Source of the DNA: Lenzites betulinus
Taxonomy: Eukaryota > Basidiomycota > Agaricomycetes > Polyporales > Polyporaceae
Assembly: GCA_022264855.1 (NCBI GenBank)
Contig: JABYQU010000002.1
Span: 372,001-436,000, forward strand
DNA length: 64,000 bases
Direction: 5' to 3'
Below, piece after piece: positions 1-10,747 of the stretch. The notes beneath the pieces were generated by a model. The model did no database searches and was not told the DNA's origin. It saw nothing but the letters and a program-made list of their open reading frames with translations. Made by a program: the position numbers and the translations under genes. Every line of letters starts with the position of its first letter. Position 1 is the first letter of the stretch.

Positions 1-63
1 ACCAGCCAGCAGCCAAGGTATCGTTGCCCAAGTGTGTTCCCCAAGCCAACAGATCCGCCAGTT

Positions 64-1359
64 CTATACCACGGAGTGCTTGAGCGTGAGCAGGAGCGCA
101 GCCCCGAGGATCATGTCCGGCGGGAAGAGCAGATCGTACTCCCGCGGGACAACCACGCCCATCTCCGCAGCGGTCAGCGTCTGCACCGTCGCCCCGCGGC
201 CTTTCTCCAGGTCTGGACCATGGCGCTGCTGCCAGCGCCGTCGAAGCCGCGGGCTCGCGGTGTCCTCCGCGGCCGCGCTGGCCGGATGAGGGCGCCCCTC
301 GGTCGGAGAGAGGCCTTCGGAGCGCTCGCTGCCCTCGCCCTCGGAGTCGTCCTCGTCGCGGTAGACGTAACGCCCGTGCTTGCGACGGGCGGCTGAGTTC
401 GCGCACACCCATTCGAGGTCTGGTTTCGTGTGCGTGTTCAATGATTGCTGCTTATTGCTTTGTAGGCTGTTGAATGGCCGACGGGATGGAACTGGCAGAG
501 ACACGAAGGGGGCCGGAGGAGGGGGAGGAGCCGCTATGAGCCTCCAGAGGGCATGCGGAGATTTCGAGTCGGCAGAGGACGAGGAGTCGAGTGAGCTGCT
601 AGGTGAGCGAGCGATGCGTGAGGGGTACTGCATGGGGTGGGCGTGCACGGAAGTGGGCGCGGTACTAGAGGGTGATCCGTCCACGTCCATCGATTCGTCC
701 GCGTGTGAGGAGACTGTGTGTGCAGAAGGAGGAGAGGCTTGTGGCTTTTGAGTGTTCTGTATGTTATGTATGGGCCCGGTGGCATGTGAAGCTGCTGTGG
801 TAGGCGTGTCCACAGCACCAGAAGCTCTGGGTTTCCTCCGCCGCTGCACGGCTGGTTTGGGCTTCACAGACTCAGACGGTTTGCCAGCCTTCTGCTTGGG
901 TTCCTTTCGTGCACGCTGTTGTTGTGTGGCTGCCTTGCTCTTCCTGCGGTCCTGCCGTCTGTTCTGGAACCAGATTAACACGGTCTTCGGCAGCCTGTCG
1001 CGAGGCAAGTCAGCAAGAACACTCCATATCGCGAGCCCAACCTCCTCTCCGAAAGCTTACATGCCCGTCTCCCGCGCGATGTCCTCCTTCGCCTCCCGGC
1101 TCGGATGCGTATTCTCGCGATACAACTCCTCGAGCCGCTGGAGCTGAACGTCCGTCATCTTGTGCCGCGCCCGCTTCTCGTTCCCTGGGTAGTACCCCTG
1201 CGCAGGCTCCATCGAAGACGCCTTCAGTACCGGCACCGCAATGACGGCGAGGTGGGAGGGAAAAGGGCTTTGGGCGGGCGCGGGCGAGTAGTCTTCGCCA
1301 TCGTGACTTCCAGAAACACGACGGGAGACGGAGCGGGTCTTGCGGGGTGAGGGAGGCAT
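64..1359 (-). CDS. Homeodomain transcription factor 1 (two exons)
   Basis: Predicted nuclear DNA-binding protein of 409 aa. Exons are 1359-1061 and 994-64, with a 66-nt GT-AG intron (995-1060) that splits an ATG codon. Splicing creates a complete homeodomain at about residues 55-115: a basic N-terminal arm (KRARHKM), helix 1 (QLQRLEELY), the HPSREAKEDIA turn and helix 2, then recognition helix 3 with WFQNRRQDRRK. The rest is low-complexity Ser/Pro/Lys-rich sequence of the kind typical for fungal homeodomain regulators. The start is the ATG at 1359; the frame upstream offers only GTG. Targets are unknown. It lies in the same orientation as the next two genes and shares its intron position with homeodomain gene 2. 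It is unlikely to be a mating-type HD gene, because those normally occur as divergent HD1/HD2 pairs. Confidence 0.85.
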
Positions 1360-1371
1360 TATCCGAGGCAC

Positions 1372-1870
1372 ATGTAGAGTGTTAGTAGTACTAAGTTAGG
1401 ATGTTGTGAGTGAGTGCGAGCCTGCGCATAGTCCACGGATATGATGATGGGAGGCGGACGACGGGGGCTGACATGGGCTGACGAGGTTTATGAAGGAGAC
1501 GGTCAGCCCAAACGGGAAGCGAACTGAGCTCAACGAATCGCGATCCCGTGATCGTGTTCGACCAGCCTTCTCGCCAGCCTCAAACGAATATCGCAATCAT
1601 GACCGTCAGAGGGTTAGAAATGTACATTAGCCCGTGGGATGGGGGATCGATGCTAGTCCCGTACATGGCGGCTGACACCACAACAATAGTCCAGATGTAT
1701 GATGTAGTGTACGTGCAGCCGTAGTACGGCAGGGTCCAGGTAGAGCAGCCACTACCTACAGGTCCGTTACGGTCGTCGACAATGTCAATAAACAGGCACC
1801 AGTCCGTCCTGGCGGAACTAACGAAACGAATAAAAAGGTAAGAAGGTAGAGTGCGGTGAGTACCAGGCGA
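1372..1870. other. Intergenic region, no gene seen
   Basis: About 500 bp between the start of homeodomain gene 1 and the 3' end of the heparinase-like gene, both transcribed leftwards. It should hold the promoter of the former and the 3' UTR and terminator of the latter. No conserved frame, repeat or clear TATA box was recognised. Confidence 0.5.
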
Positions 1871-4348
1871 TCAGTTGTGGCTCGTGAGCGACCAGTTGTC
1901 GATCGCGACCGACGGCGGCGTCACGAAGTCGCTCGCCGACATCCCGCTCCACTGCGGGTTGAACAGCACCTGCAGACTGTACTGTCCAGCTGGCAGGTTG
2001 ATCATCACAACCGTCACGCCCGGGTTCGGCTGGTCGACCTGTCCGTCGGGGAGCGGCGGGTCGTCCGAGAAGCGCACCGCGTCGCCCGTGGTGATTGTCA
2101 CGCCGTCGGGAGGGTTCAGGATCGTCATCTGCATCTTCTGGTCGCCGATGGTGAGCGTCGCGGACGTGCCCGACACAGTAACCGTCGCGTTTGTGTGCAT
2201 GCGCCACATGATGTCGCCCGACGCGTTGATGTCGTCCTGGAGCAGCACCTGCTTGCGCGCGTTGATCATCCGGATGCCACGCTTGAACGACGTGCTGCAA
2301 GGTGACGTGTCATTGAGGACGTGTAGAAACAGGTTCAGACAGATGTACTCACACGTTGCCGTACGCGCTCGTCAGGTCGGCGGTGAGGTACGCAGTGGAG
2401 TCGCTCGGCACATCGAACACCGTGCTTGAGCCCTGCTGCGTCCCGGAGGAGTCGTGCTCCACCGTCGGTGCCGCGGTCACGATCTGGTTCTGTTTGTTGA
2501 CGAGGATCGTGTTCTGGCCCTCCGTACGCTTGCGGTAGTACAGCCACCGCTCGCTGTCCTGGTCATCGCTCGAGAAGTAGCCCTCGGAAAGATAGTTTCC
2601 AGACCCGAGCTCGCCCGCCCAGCGCGTCCCCAGCGCGTCGATAACAAAGTCGCCCGCGTCGAGGTCATTGTGGGTTTGATGACCCTGCAGTGTGCCGGCC
2701 TTCATCGCAACGTATAGCGCGTCCTCGTCTGTCCAGCTGCTACGCATAGCACCCCACTGGTCAGTGCTGTTGTCGAAAAACCTGTCCAACGCGAGCCCGT
2801 CCCAGAACGCGCCCGATACGCTCGGGTCGTACCAGAACATGCTGTTCGGCTCGGGCGCGTCATGTTGGTCACGCTGAAACAGCACGTATTCGGGGTGGCT
2901 CAGCATGTCGCCCCAGAACAGAATTGCGTTCGCGGTCGTCGAGAACTTGTTCGGACCGTGGTCGCCATACGCGAAGAGCGAGCCCGGGCCCGTCACGTAC
3001 ATGTGGTAGTAGCCGGTCAGCTCGAGGTGCGAATTCGTCGTAAGCAGGCCATAGTCGGAGCCAGTCGCGCTCAGGAGGGACGCCGTCATCTCGGCGAGGC
3101 CGGTGGTGCCGAAGTACCAGTAGTTTGCGGTCTCGGACCAGGTACCGTCAGAAGACACGGCCCATATGCAGTTCGCGAGCGCGTTCGGAATCGTCTTGGC
3201 CAGAAGCTGCTCGGCGAGGCCGGTGGTGTCGTCCTCGAGGATGGCGAGCGCACCCATCGTGAGGCCGCTGTTGCAGACACAGTTCCAGTTGCCCTCGATG
3301 TTGTTCGCCCACCAGCCGGTAGAGGAGTTCGAGAACGCGTTGAGGCCGACCTCGAGACCGTACGTCTTCATCGACGACAGGATTTGGGTACGCTGGTCAT
3401 CGGTCCATGCGTCGTGCAGCCAGTCATAAGCGATCGCGAACGCAGCGGAGAACTCAGCAGTGTCGAGGAAGTGCGTCGGGTTCCATTTGTCGGTCCCTGA
3501 AGGTCCGAAGGAGTCCGAGACGGCGTTCTATCCGCGAAGGTGGCGTATAAGGAACGGCGCGTGTGCATACACAAGGGCAAACACCTACCTGAAGTTCCGA
3601 GTACGTCCTGTCCAGCCACTTCGAGTCGTTCGTCATCCGGTAAACATACGCAAACGCCTTGACGCGCATCTTGATCTCGCGTGCGTTGTCCAAGATGCCG
3701 CTCGAGCCGTCGAGGTGGTACTGGACGGGTTCGAGACCGAAGTAAGCGGTCGCATTGCCGAAGATGGTGTCGTTCCAGTACTTGAGGTACGGGTCACTCT
3801 TGATCAAATCGGGGAGGGCGTTCCATTTGTAGGCGGGTGCGATGAGGCGGGGGCGGTCGGGGCGGACGGATGTGGGTGCGGGGTTGGCGGGTTGGAAAGA
3901 GTCCTTCGGCCATGCGAGGGAGGCATTGTTAGACGCGTGGAATGTCGGGGTCGTGTAGGCAGCGGTATTTGTCTACAAATTCGCGATCAAAGTGAGTAAC
4001 GCCGTGGGTTGCCAGTATGGAATGATGCAGCTCACGCACCGTGGACGGGTATAGGGGAAGGAGGTATTGGCTGTTCGTCGCCGTGGGGAAGAGGCCGACG
4101 GCCTCCTTGATGCTCGCGGCTTGGCTTGCAGCGGCCTCACCTGTGGGAGAGGGGCCGCTGTCGGCGGCAGCGCCGCTCGAGGAGCTGTCGTTGTTGTTCT
4201 TGTGCGCACGGCTGCCGAGGACGCCGCCGAGGACGGCCGCGAGAATGACGGCAATGGCGACGGGGACACCGATCCAGATCCACTTGCGGGCGCGGGGCTT
4301 TGGGCGGGAGGTGGTGAGCCCCGAGGTTTCGTTTGCGTAGTCGGCCAT
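1871..4348 (-). CDS. Membrane-anchored heparinase II/III-like protein (four exons)
   Basis: Predicted 763-aa type II membrane protein with an extracellular polysaccharide-lyase-like body. Exons are 4348-4040, 3972-3589, 3527-2353 and 2294-1871; the introns are 67, 61 and 58 nt, all GT-AG. A single transmembrane helix (about residues 24-46, WIWIGVPVAIAVILAAVLGG) follows a short basic cytosolic tail, then comes a Ser/Asn/Ala-rich linker. The toroid region contains the family stretch NPTHFLDTAEF...AIAYDWL. The C-terminal part carries the heparinase II/III signature QTHNDLDAGDFVIDALG followed by RWAGELGSGNY, then a beta-rich tail beginning KRGIRMINARKQVLLQDD. The family cleaves uronate-containing polysaccharides by beta-elimination. 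The true substrate here, perhaps an acidic glycan of the cell wall, is unknown. Start is the ATG at 4348. Confidence 0.88.
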
Positions 4349-4969
4349 GGGAGACGGAGCTGCTCGGAGGCCGCCGAGTGCTGTGTGTGAGGTAGGCTAG
4401 GTGCTAAAGGAGAGACTAGTCGCAGGAGCGGATCGCTGACGACGTTGCTGGCAGTGTTATATGCGGAATATACTCCGGCGAGTTGCGCCCAGGAGCGGAA
4501 GTTGTAGCGAGAGGGGGAAGGAAGAGAGGAGCAGCAAGCAGGGTGGGAGGAGGCGGTATGTTTTTAGCGGCCATCTCAGGCCTCCGCGGCTGTGCCGACC
4601 TGTCCGGTGACATATGCAGCGCTCACGGCCAGACTCGACGTCGGCCTCCCACCTCTCTCCATCCGACGCCGCAACATTCCGACTCACACCGAGCCCAGTC
4701 TCGAACATGCATCTCGCGAGGAAATGCACATAATGTGCATATAGCCCATACCATGCCGTGTTCGACTCTACCAAGACAAACGCCCGAGACCAGAATGCAT
4801 ACGCGCACCAGAAATAAACTACGTCGTAAATAGTCGTCACGTCGTCTCGGATTCTACAGTGCGCTCATCCGACATCATGCTGCATGCAGTCTGAACCAAT
4901 CCCGCTCAGCGTACAGAAATATCCCTCCGAAAGTTCCAGTCCATGGTCGTACAAAACTCTCGCCGAGGC
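4349..4969. other. Intergenic region, no gene seen
   Basis: About 620 bp between the start of the heparinase-like gene and the stop of homeodomain gene 2. It should hold the former's promoter. Short open frames on both strands lack any recognisable domain and overlap each other, so none is called. Confidence 0.5.
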
Positions 4970-5923
4970 TCAGGCCTTCGGCGCCATGAATCGCAGCAGC
5001 GCCATCGCGGCCTCCATGTCCACGTTCTTGCCCAGCTCCTTCTCAGTGCGGTCGGGGGAAACCACGAAAGGCGGGAGGAGCTCTGTGCTGACGTTCGGCG
5101 TGATCGCCTCCTCCTCGTCCTCCGAGTCTGTCGACTCATGACCACGCAAAGAGCGCTTTTCGACCGAGATGCGGTCCAAGACCAGCATCGGCACGTCCTC
5201 GTCTTCGTCCTCATCTTCGTCGGAGTCCGCCACCCTTGTCGAGGTTTTGCGTTCCACCCGCGCCTTCGCGCACGCCCACTCCAGCGAGCGAGCGCGCTGC
5301 GAACGACTCGCTAGTGATAGCACGGGCTCGGCATTGCCGGGGGATGACGGCTGCGTGGGCGGGGACGACGGGAGGTACTCCCAAATCTGCTTCGATACGC
5401 CCACGCCTGCCCGGCGCCGGGGCGTCGTCGGGGCGCGCGGCGCATACAGCGGTTTGGGCTTGTAGGGGAGCTCGTGCGAGGAGACTACGCGCTCGAGCGA
5501 GATCGGCGACTCGCTCCGCGGAAGTTTCTTCAGTCCCTTCGCGGGCCGGACGTGCTTGTTCTCGGGCAACGAGCCCTTGGACCACCCGCATCCCGAGCAG
5601 CTCTTCTTCAGCGTGCGCCGCTTGTTCTGGAACCACGCGTTCACCGCCTTGAGCTCCCTGCACGCACGGGGGGTCAGCTCCAGCCGGGTTGGGGGCGAGC
5701 GCGGGGAGGGGGCATATACGCACATGCTGAGCTCTGCAGCGAGCAGCGCGCGCTCCTCGCGCGTGGGATGGGTCTTCACCTCGAACACGGAGACGAGCAC
5801 GCTTGTTTGTGCGGGTGCGAGGCGTTTGCGCGTTGAGGGTTGGCCGAATGCTAACCGCGGTGGGGCGGTCTGGATGGTGTCCAGAGAGCACGACGAGATG
5901 GTCGGGGACGGTGGGGGTGACAT
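4970..5923 (-). CDS. Homeodomain transcription factor 2 (two exons)
   Basis: Predicted nuclear regulator of 295 aa. The whole interval is open, but translating it without splicing puts 22 residues (VYAPSPRSPP...) into the middle of the homeodomain. Removing a 66-nt GT-AG intron (5658-5723, GTGCGT...CAG) restores the domain: RKRLAPAQTSVLVSVFEVKTHPTREERALLAAELSM continues as ELKAVNAWFQNKRRTLKK. Exons are 5923-5724 and 5657-4970. Downstream of the domain are Cys/Gly-containing and Ser/Pro-rich segments and an acidic run (DSDEDEDEDEDVP). Start is a true ATG at 5923. It is the same type of protein as homeodomain gene 1, 3.6 kb away, and has the same intron position and phase. Target genes are unknown. 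Confidence 0.85.
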   Translation of the reverse strand: MSPPPSPTISSCSLDTIQTAPPRLAFGQPSTRKRLAPAQTSVLVSVFEVKTHPTREERALLAAELSMCVYAPSPRSPPTRLELTPRACRELKAVNAWFQNKRRTLKKSCSGCGWSKGSLPENKHVRPAKGLKKLPRSESPISLERVVSSHELPYKPKPLYAPRAPTTPRRRAGVGVSKQIWEYLPSSPPTQPSSPGNAEPVLSLASRSQRARSLEWACAKARVERKTSTRVADSDEDEDEDEDVPMLVLDRISVEKRSLRGHESTDSEDEEEAITPNVSTELLPPFVVSPDRTEKELGKNVDMEAAMALLRFMAPKA

Positions 5924-6375
5924 GCTGCTTGAAAGGCTTGGGGGACTTGCGGGATCTTGAAGGTCTTGAGGGGTCTTGAGGGGCTTGAGGGTGCGAGAGT
6001 GATGGGGACTACGAGAGTTGGGCCATATGGTTGGACTGGAGTAGTTGGGACGTCGCGTAGACGCGATCGAACATTGAACACGGCCGAACCGCGTCGCGTC
6101 TCTGTCGCCCTCACGTGCGCGTCACAGGCGCCCACTTCCAACCCGTGTTTGTACCCTTTCGCGTGCAAACAAACGCGTCGCGCGTACAACCATCGTAGCA
6201 AGCACCGCACATCGACGGTGCACAAACACACTCGCAGGGGAGAGGGAAACCTATAGCAATGCTATTGTAGCAGATTAACGGTGGGTAGTACAGACAATCA
6301 AGCAGCGGTCCTATATACGAGCAATAAGTACTTCCTCTGTGAGATTCGATGGGCACCTCTCCCCAGACCCTCCCT
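5924..6375. other. Intergenic region with short CTTGAGGGG-type repeats
   Basis: About 450 bp holding the promoter of homeodomain gene 2 and the 3' side of the F-box gene. Positions about 5938-5995 contain an imperfect simple repeat of a CTTGAGGGG-like motif, upstream of the homeodomain start. No gene recognised. Confidence 0.45.
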
Positions 6376-8109
6376 CTATCTCTTGTACCGCCGCCAACGC
6401 ACGCTCAGACCCAGTGAGTTCGCCATCTCCTCGTGGATAATGTCCTCCTCCTCCGTGATCTGCGCAGAGTGGATCACGCACATCTGCTGGACGTTCTCGC
6501 GGATCCGCACCAGCTCGGCCTGCGGCACGTTCGGGATGTTCGAGGACGGCGTGTAGATCCTCTTCACCGGCAGCCCGAGCTCCTTGCGCCCGATCACGAG
6601 CGTCGACACCTCCTTCTCCGCCTGCGAGTTGAAGTAGAACACGTCGAGCTCGGGGCAGATGATCGGCCGCGTCTCCTGCCCGTCCGGCCCCTGCACGTCC
6701 ATCTCGTCCAGCAGGCGGTACTCGCGCGGGTCCATGAGCAGCGCCTCGAACATGAGCGGCCGCGCCAACGAGAACTTGAACAGCTTCAGGCGCGGCATCG
6801 ACTCGAACCAGCGCGCGCACCGCCGCAGGTTCAGGTCCGTTATGTTCAGGTCGATGTTCTGCACCTGCAGCACGCGCACCTCCGGGAACCGCCCCGCCAG
6901 CATCTCCAGCAGCGGCCCGTAGTCCTGCCCAGTCATCGTCATGAGCGCGAGGCTCATCACGCGCGGCGCGTGCATGTGCGCGAGCGCGTGCAGCGCGTAG
7001 ATGCAGCTCATGTCCCCGATCGTCAGGTCGCGCAGGCAGGGGAGCGTAATCGCGCGGATGTTACCCATGCGCCCGTTCGAGAGCTGGGGCGCGGCCGCGT
7101 CGAGCGTGAGCTTGAAGAGGTCGGGCGACGCCGCGAGCATGTTCGACCAGGCGTCCGCGGATGGGCACGCCTGCATGCACATGCGGCGCAGGTCGAGCGT
7201 CCGGAGGTTCGTAGGCGGGAACCTATTCCAGTCCACGGGCAGGCCGTTCAGGGAGAGCCATCTGAGCCTCGGGGTGGGGTACCTGCTGAGCGGGAGGTCG
7301 CCGCCTGAGCCTGCGGACATCTCGGGCGGCCAGAGGAACGGCGCCCCCGTTCGGTGCAGCTCAAAGCGCTCCAACATCTGTGGCGGGCCAGCCAGGGCGA
7401 AGCGGCGCATGATGGTGTCGATGACTTCCAGGTTTTCGAGGACGATGACGACGATACGGAGCTGGGGGACGCGGGGGATGACCTTGTCGAGTATTAGGTT
7501 GATTTGGGGGACGGTGATGGGGGGATGCGGTGGCGGCGCGTCGTCGGGAAGACCCTCAGGACGCTCCTTCTCGTTGATGCGTATGTCGATCGGCGCAGTG
7601 CCCGCTCGCTCCAGGAAGGCAAGGGAGCGCTTCCACGGCGGGTGGTCGCGGAACCACACCGAGTTCCACAGCGTCGAGTCGGCAATCGCGACCTCGCGGA
7701 AGCGTTTGCAGACCCAGGTAAGCCAAAGACGGTGTTGCGTGGCCTGGTCTGCGCCGTTGGAGCTCCAGACGACGTAGCGGAAGATGATGGTGAGGATTTC
7801 GTTGGGGAACTTGCGGATGGGGAAGGCCATCCAGAGAAGGACCTTGCGCTTGTACAGCACCGCGGCGAGCTCGCGGTCGAACTCGAAGCTGATGGAGGGG
7901 AGGATGCACTTTCGCAGCTTCTCGAGCTCGTTTATGCGCACGCGGAACATCTGCAGGCGCGCCCGCATGAGCTCGGGATCCTTGTCCTCCTTGGGATCCT
8001 CACAGCCCCTCAGATACGTCTTCATGAGTTCGTCAGAGTCCCACTGCTGCATAGGTGTGCGGGATTGGCTGAGAGTGTGTGAGGTGGGAAGCTGTGAGAC
8101 TATGGACAT
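6376..8109 (-). CDS. F-box protein with leucine-rich C-terminal region
   Basis: Predicted 577-aa protein, single coding exon. Residues about 35-75 look helical or coiled-coil (PELMRARLQMFRVRINELEKLRKCI). An F-box follows (FPIRKFPNEILTIIFRYVVW...LWLTWVCKRFREVAIADSTLWNSVWF), in the layout very common in Agaricomycetes. The C-terminal two thirds is a degenerate LRR-like series (LRWLSLNGLPVDW, LRTLDLRRMCMQ, LRDLTIGDMS, VRVLQVQNIDLN). By family, it would be the substrate receptor of an SCF ubiquitin ligase; the substrate is unknown. Start: ATG at 8109, as the frame is open further up to about 8205 but without ATG. The GTGCGT near 8191 and the CAAG just before the ATG could bound a 5' UTR intron. 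A TATA box lies 166 bp upstream. Confidence 0.85.
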   Translation of the reverse strand: MSIVSQLPTSHTLSQSRTPMQQWDSDELMKTYLRGCEDPKEDKDPELMRARLQMFRVRINELEKLRKCILPSISFEFDRELAAVLYKRKVLLWMAFPIRKFPNEILTIIFRYVVWSSNGADQATQHRLWLTWVCKRFREVAIADSTLWNSVWFRDHPPWKRSLAFLERAGTAPIDIRINEKERPEGLPDDAPPPHPPITVPQINLILDKVIPRVPQLRIVVIVLENLEVIDTIMRRFALAGPPQMLERFELHRTGAPFLWPPEMSAGSGGDLPLSRYPTPRLRWLSLNGLPVDWNRFPPTNLRTLDLRRMCMQACPSADAWSNMLAASPDLFKLTLDAAAPQLSNGRMGNIRAITLPCLRDLTIGDMSCIYALHALAHMHAPRVMSLALMTMTGQDYGPLLEMLAGRFPEVRVLQVQNIDLNITDLNLRRCARWFESMPRLKLFKFSLARPLMFEALLMDPREYRLLDEMDVQGPDGQETRPIICPELDVFYFNSQAEKEVSTLVIGRKELGLPVKRIYTPSSNIPNVPQAELVRIRENVQQMCVIHSAQITEEEDIIHEEMANSLGLSVRWRRYKR

Positions 8110-10747
8110 CTTGGGGCGTGGCCATTGCGGGTGAGTGTCGCGCGTCGCGTCTATGTGAGGGCCAACGCACCTTTGTGAGCCGTTGTCCAGTTTCTCCGGC
8201 GTCACGGGTGCTCTCCAGACGGTCGTTGATGGTCGGGTATCGCGTTATGGCCGCCCAGAAGCAAAGAGCGTCGGCTTATATAGGGAGGGGACAATGAGGG
8301 GGCGGGGGGAGGCCTGGCGACCTTGTATTCTGACAGCAATACGCTTGTATTCGCTGGTGCGGCATGGCTCAAATCGATAAGTGAGGCGCGGGAAAGTGAG
8401 CGCAATAAGGGCGACCGACCGGATCCCGTTGTTTGGCACTGTGGGCGATTCTGCCGCTTAGCCGTCAGCTTCCCTCTCTCCTCGCTCCGTCCACGATCTC
8501 TGGACTGACCGATGTTGTCTGCTCTGCGCGGCGGGCGAGCAGGGCTTCGCGGGAGGTGGCGGAGACGGGTTATCAGCGAGACCACGTTGCGCCGGCGAGG
8601 TTATCCCAGAATTGCGGACAATAGGCGATGTGTGCTGCAGCCGCGCGTGGGCGACTCCTCTCGTTGCTCCTTTATAAGGGCTTCACAGCAGGAGGTGAAA
8701 GATTTCGACCGCCCTTTCCCTGGTGGTTTTATACCGACGTGATCGCCCAGAGCCCATGAAATTCACTCCCCACGTCCGCCACGACGACCGGCTCCGGATA
8801 CCTGCCCTCGCTGCATCATCTGAACGTGTTGGTAAGCACGGCAGTACACGAGCACTCGGACGCTCACTCACATACTATGTGCAGGTCTGGCCAGCCGGGC
8901 CCCGTCGTGTTCACCAGAGGACAAAGGATGCCGGATCCCGCCGTTCTCGGGGACCTCCGACCCTACAACACGAAGCAGGCAATCCTACGCCAAATGAACA
9001 AGTGCCATGACACCAGAGGACCGCATCTTCCGTGCGGGTTCCCATCCTGCAGCAGAATATAGGCGAGTGGCACAGGCGCGTTCCTCAGGCCTCAAGCCTG
9101 AAATAAGCAGACGCCTTCTGCGCCAGGCCTGCGCATGTCGCTGCCACTAGAGCGTGAGGCTTTCGCGTGCGTAACCGCTGGTTTTGGTTCCGCGATGCAT
9201 TTATTAGAGCCACACAGGTATTTTCAGCTGCTAGCGGAATTTGTGGCTTCCCATCAGCACGCGATTACAACGACGACGAAAGGCTAGCATCTGTCCTGAC
9301 CTTCGTCCTCCAGTTGTTGCGACCTGTCGTGGAATCTCGAGCATACCTCTATCCTCTGGGGTTCAGCATGAAAACCACGCGTTACCGGCGCACGACATAC
9401 GCAAGGACTCACAGGAAGGGGCCTTACGCTTGCCAGCCTCGAGGGTCCCCCCACACCCGCTGAGATATCTCCCATCGATCTCGCATGCCATCTACCGGGT
9501 TCCATGCGGAATCATCGTAGTCTATCAGACAAGTGAAGAGGCTGGCCGAGCTTGCATTCTCAGTCTGTCTTCAGCTTCCGACGCTACGACCCATGGATCT
9601 GGGTAGATCTGGGTGGCACACTCGTTGGCGCCCGTCGGTTTTGGCCAGCCGCCGTCACCAAATAATATTGTGGCCCTCCAGCCACCCCCACCGATCGCTC
9701 TCGGTTCTTTCCAGCGCCCCTATAGGCCTAGCTTCATTCGCAACGGTGCTCTTGTGATATCTCTCTGTTAATCTACTCGCAATCTCCACCCGCAGTACTT
9801 CGTCCACTGGCATTCGCCTTTTCGGAATGATCAAGGTCGCTGCTTTGCTTCCACAGCATGTACCTCAACGCTGCATTTCTCCACCTCGTTGAAAGCCATA
9901 TCAAGGGGCCAGCTATGGTATCACCGGCGGAGGTGCTTGGAGATGATCGAGAAGTCGCGAGGCAGGTCTTGTACGATTGGAGCAATCCCAGGTACTGGCC
10001 AACGTTCCCCCTTCACGCACCCTTTCACATCTGGCTTCGGGGGCAGTAGGGTACCACATAGCCGTTTGTCAATGAAATGAACATCCAGAACATAGCCCAA
10101 TCACACTTATTCCCTGTTTCGTTGCATTGTTCATGACCACCGGCCCTTACATTCATCGCCGGAAGGGCTGCCGTGGAGTTCAGTATGAGTTAGATCTCAA
10201 ACTAATCAACGTTTCAACAGTGCGGTACGAAAGGGACTGCCGCGGCAGTGACACGCTGAACGTGTGCATGTGAAGACTGGCCATCATGCATAATGCATCA
10301 TGTACAAGCCAGCATCAGTAGAGCGACAAAGTGCCAGCGGTATGAAGTGAACCACCTCGGCCCCCTTCAAACAGACTCAACCTTTGTGTCGACCCTGGTA
10401 TATGTTTGATTGCTGCCGATTCACGCAATTCGATCGCATAGCCATAGTATCACATATCCGGCCTTATACTAGAATACACAAATATACATTATACCATTTT
10501 CTCGAATATGAACGACCTACCTTTTCTACGAATTACGACACTGAACATGGATTTGGGGGTTTTATGGGGGGAAAGGGGAGAAGGGGGAGAGGAAACGAGA
10601 AGAGCACCGCTACCTTTGCACGCGAGCCAAGCGCCGCGTCGCAAGCAAGATCATACAACAGAAGATCGTCCAAGAGATTATAAATGAGGCCTTAAGCATA
10701 CTCCCCGCGCGCGCGTCGCATATCTTACACCCCGCGTTGGTGGGAGC
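8110..10747. other. Gene-poor stretch, no supported gene
   Basis: 2.6 kb between the F-box gene and the PB1 gene. It should contain the F-box promoter at its left end and the 3' UTR of the PB1 gene at its right end (AT-richer, about 10380-10740). Short frames occur on both strands (for example 9858-10049 plus and 9773-9985 minus), but none shows a domain, a plausible exon chain or codon use like the neighbours. No inverted-repeat ends or poly(A) tail suggest an intact transposon. Confidence 0.5.
8275..8282 (-). promoter_or_regulatory. TATA box of the F-box gene
   Basis: TATATAAG on the minus strand, 166 bp before the chosen ATG (8109). That distance leaves room for a 5' UTR and possibly a leader intron. 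Confidence 0.5.

Noticed and set aside
64..5923. Homeodomain pair as a mating-type A (HD) locus
   Set aside because: Mating-type HD1/HD2 genes are normally divergent and next to a mitochondrial intermediate peptidase gene. Here both genes face the same way, a heparinase-like gene lies between them, and no peptidase is seen.
9773..10049. Overlapping short frames on both strands in the gene-poor stretch
   Set aside because: About 60-70 aa each, no plausible exon partners and no recognised motif.
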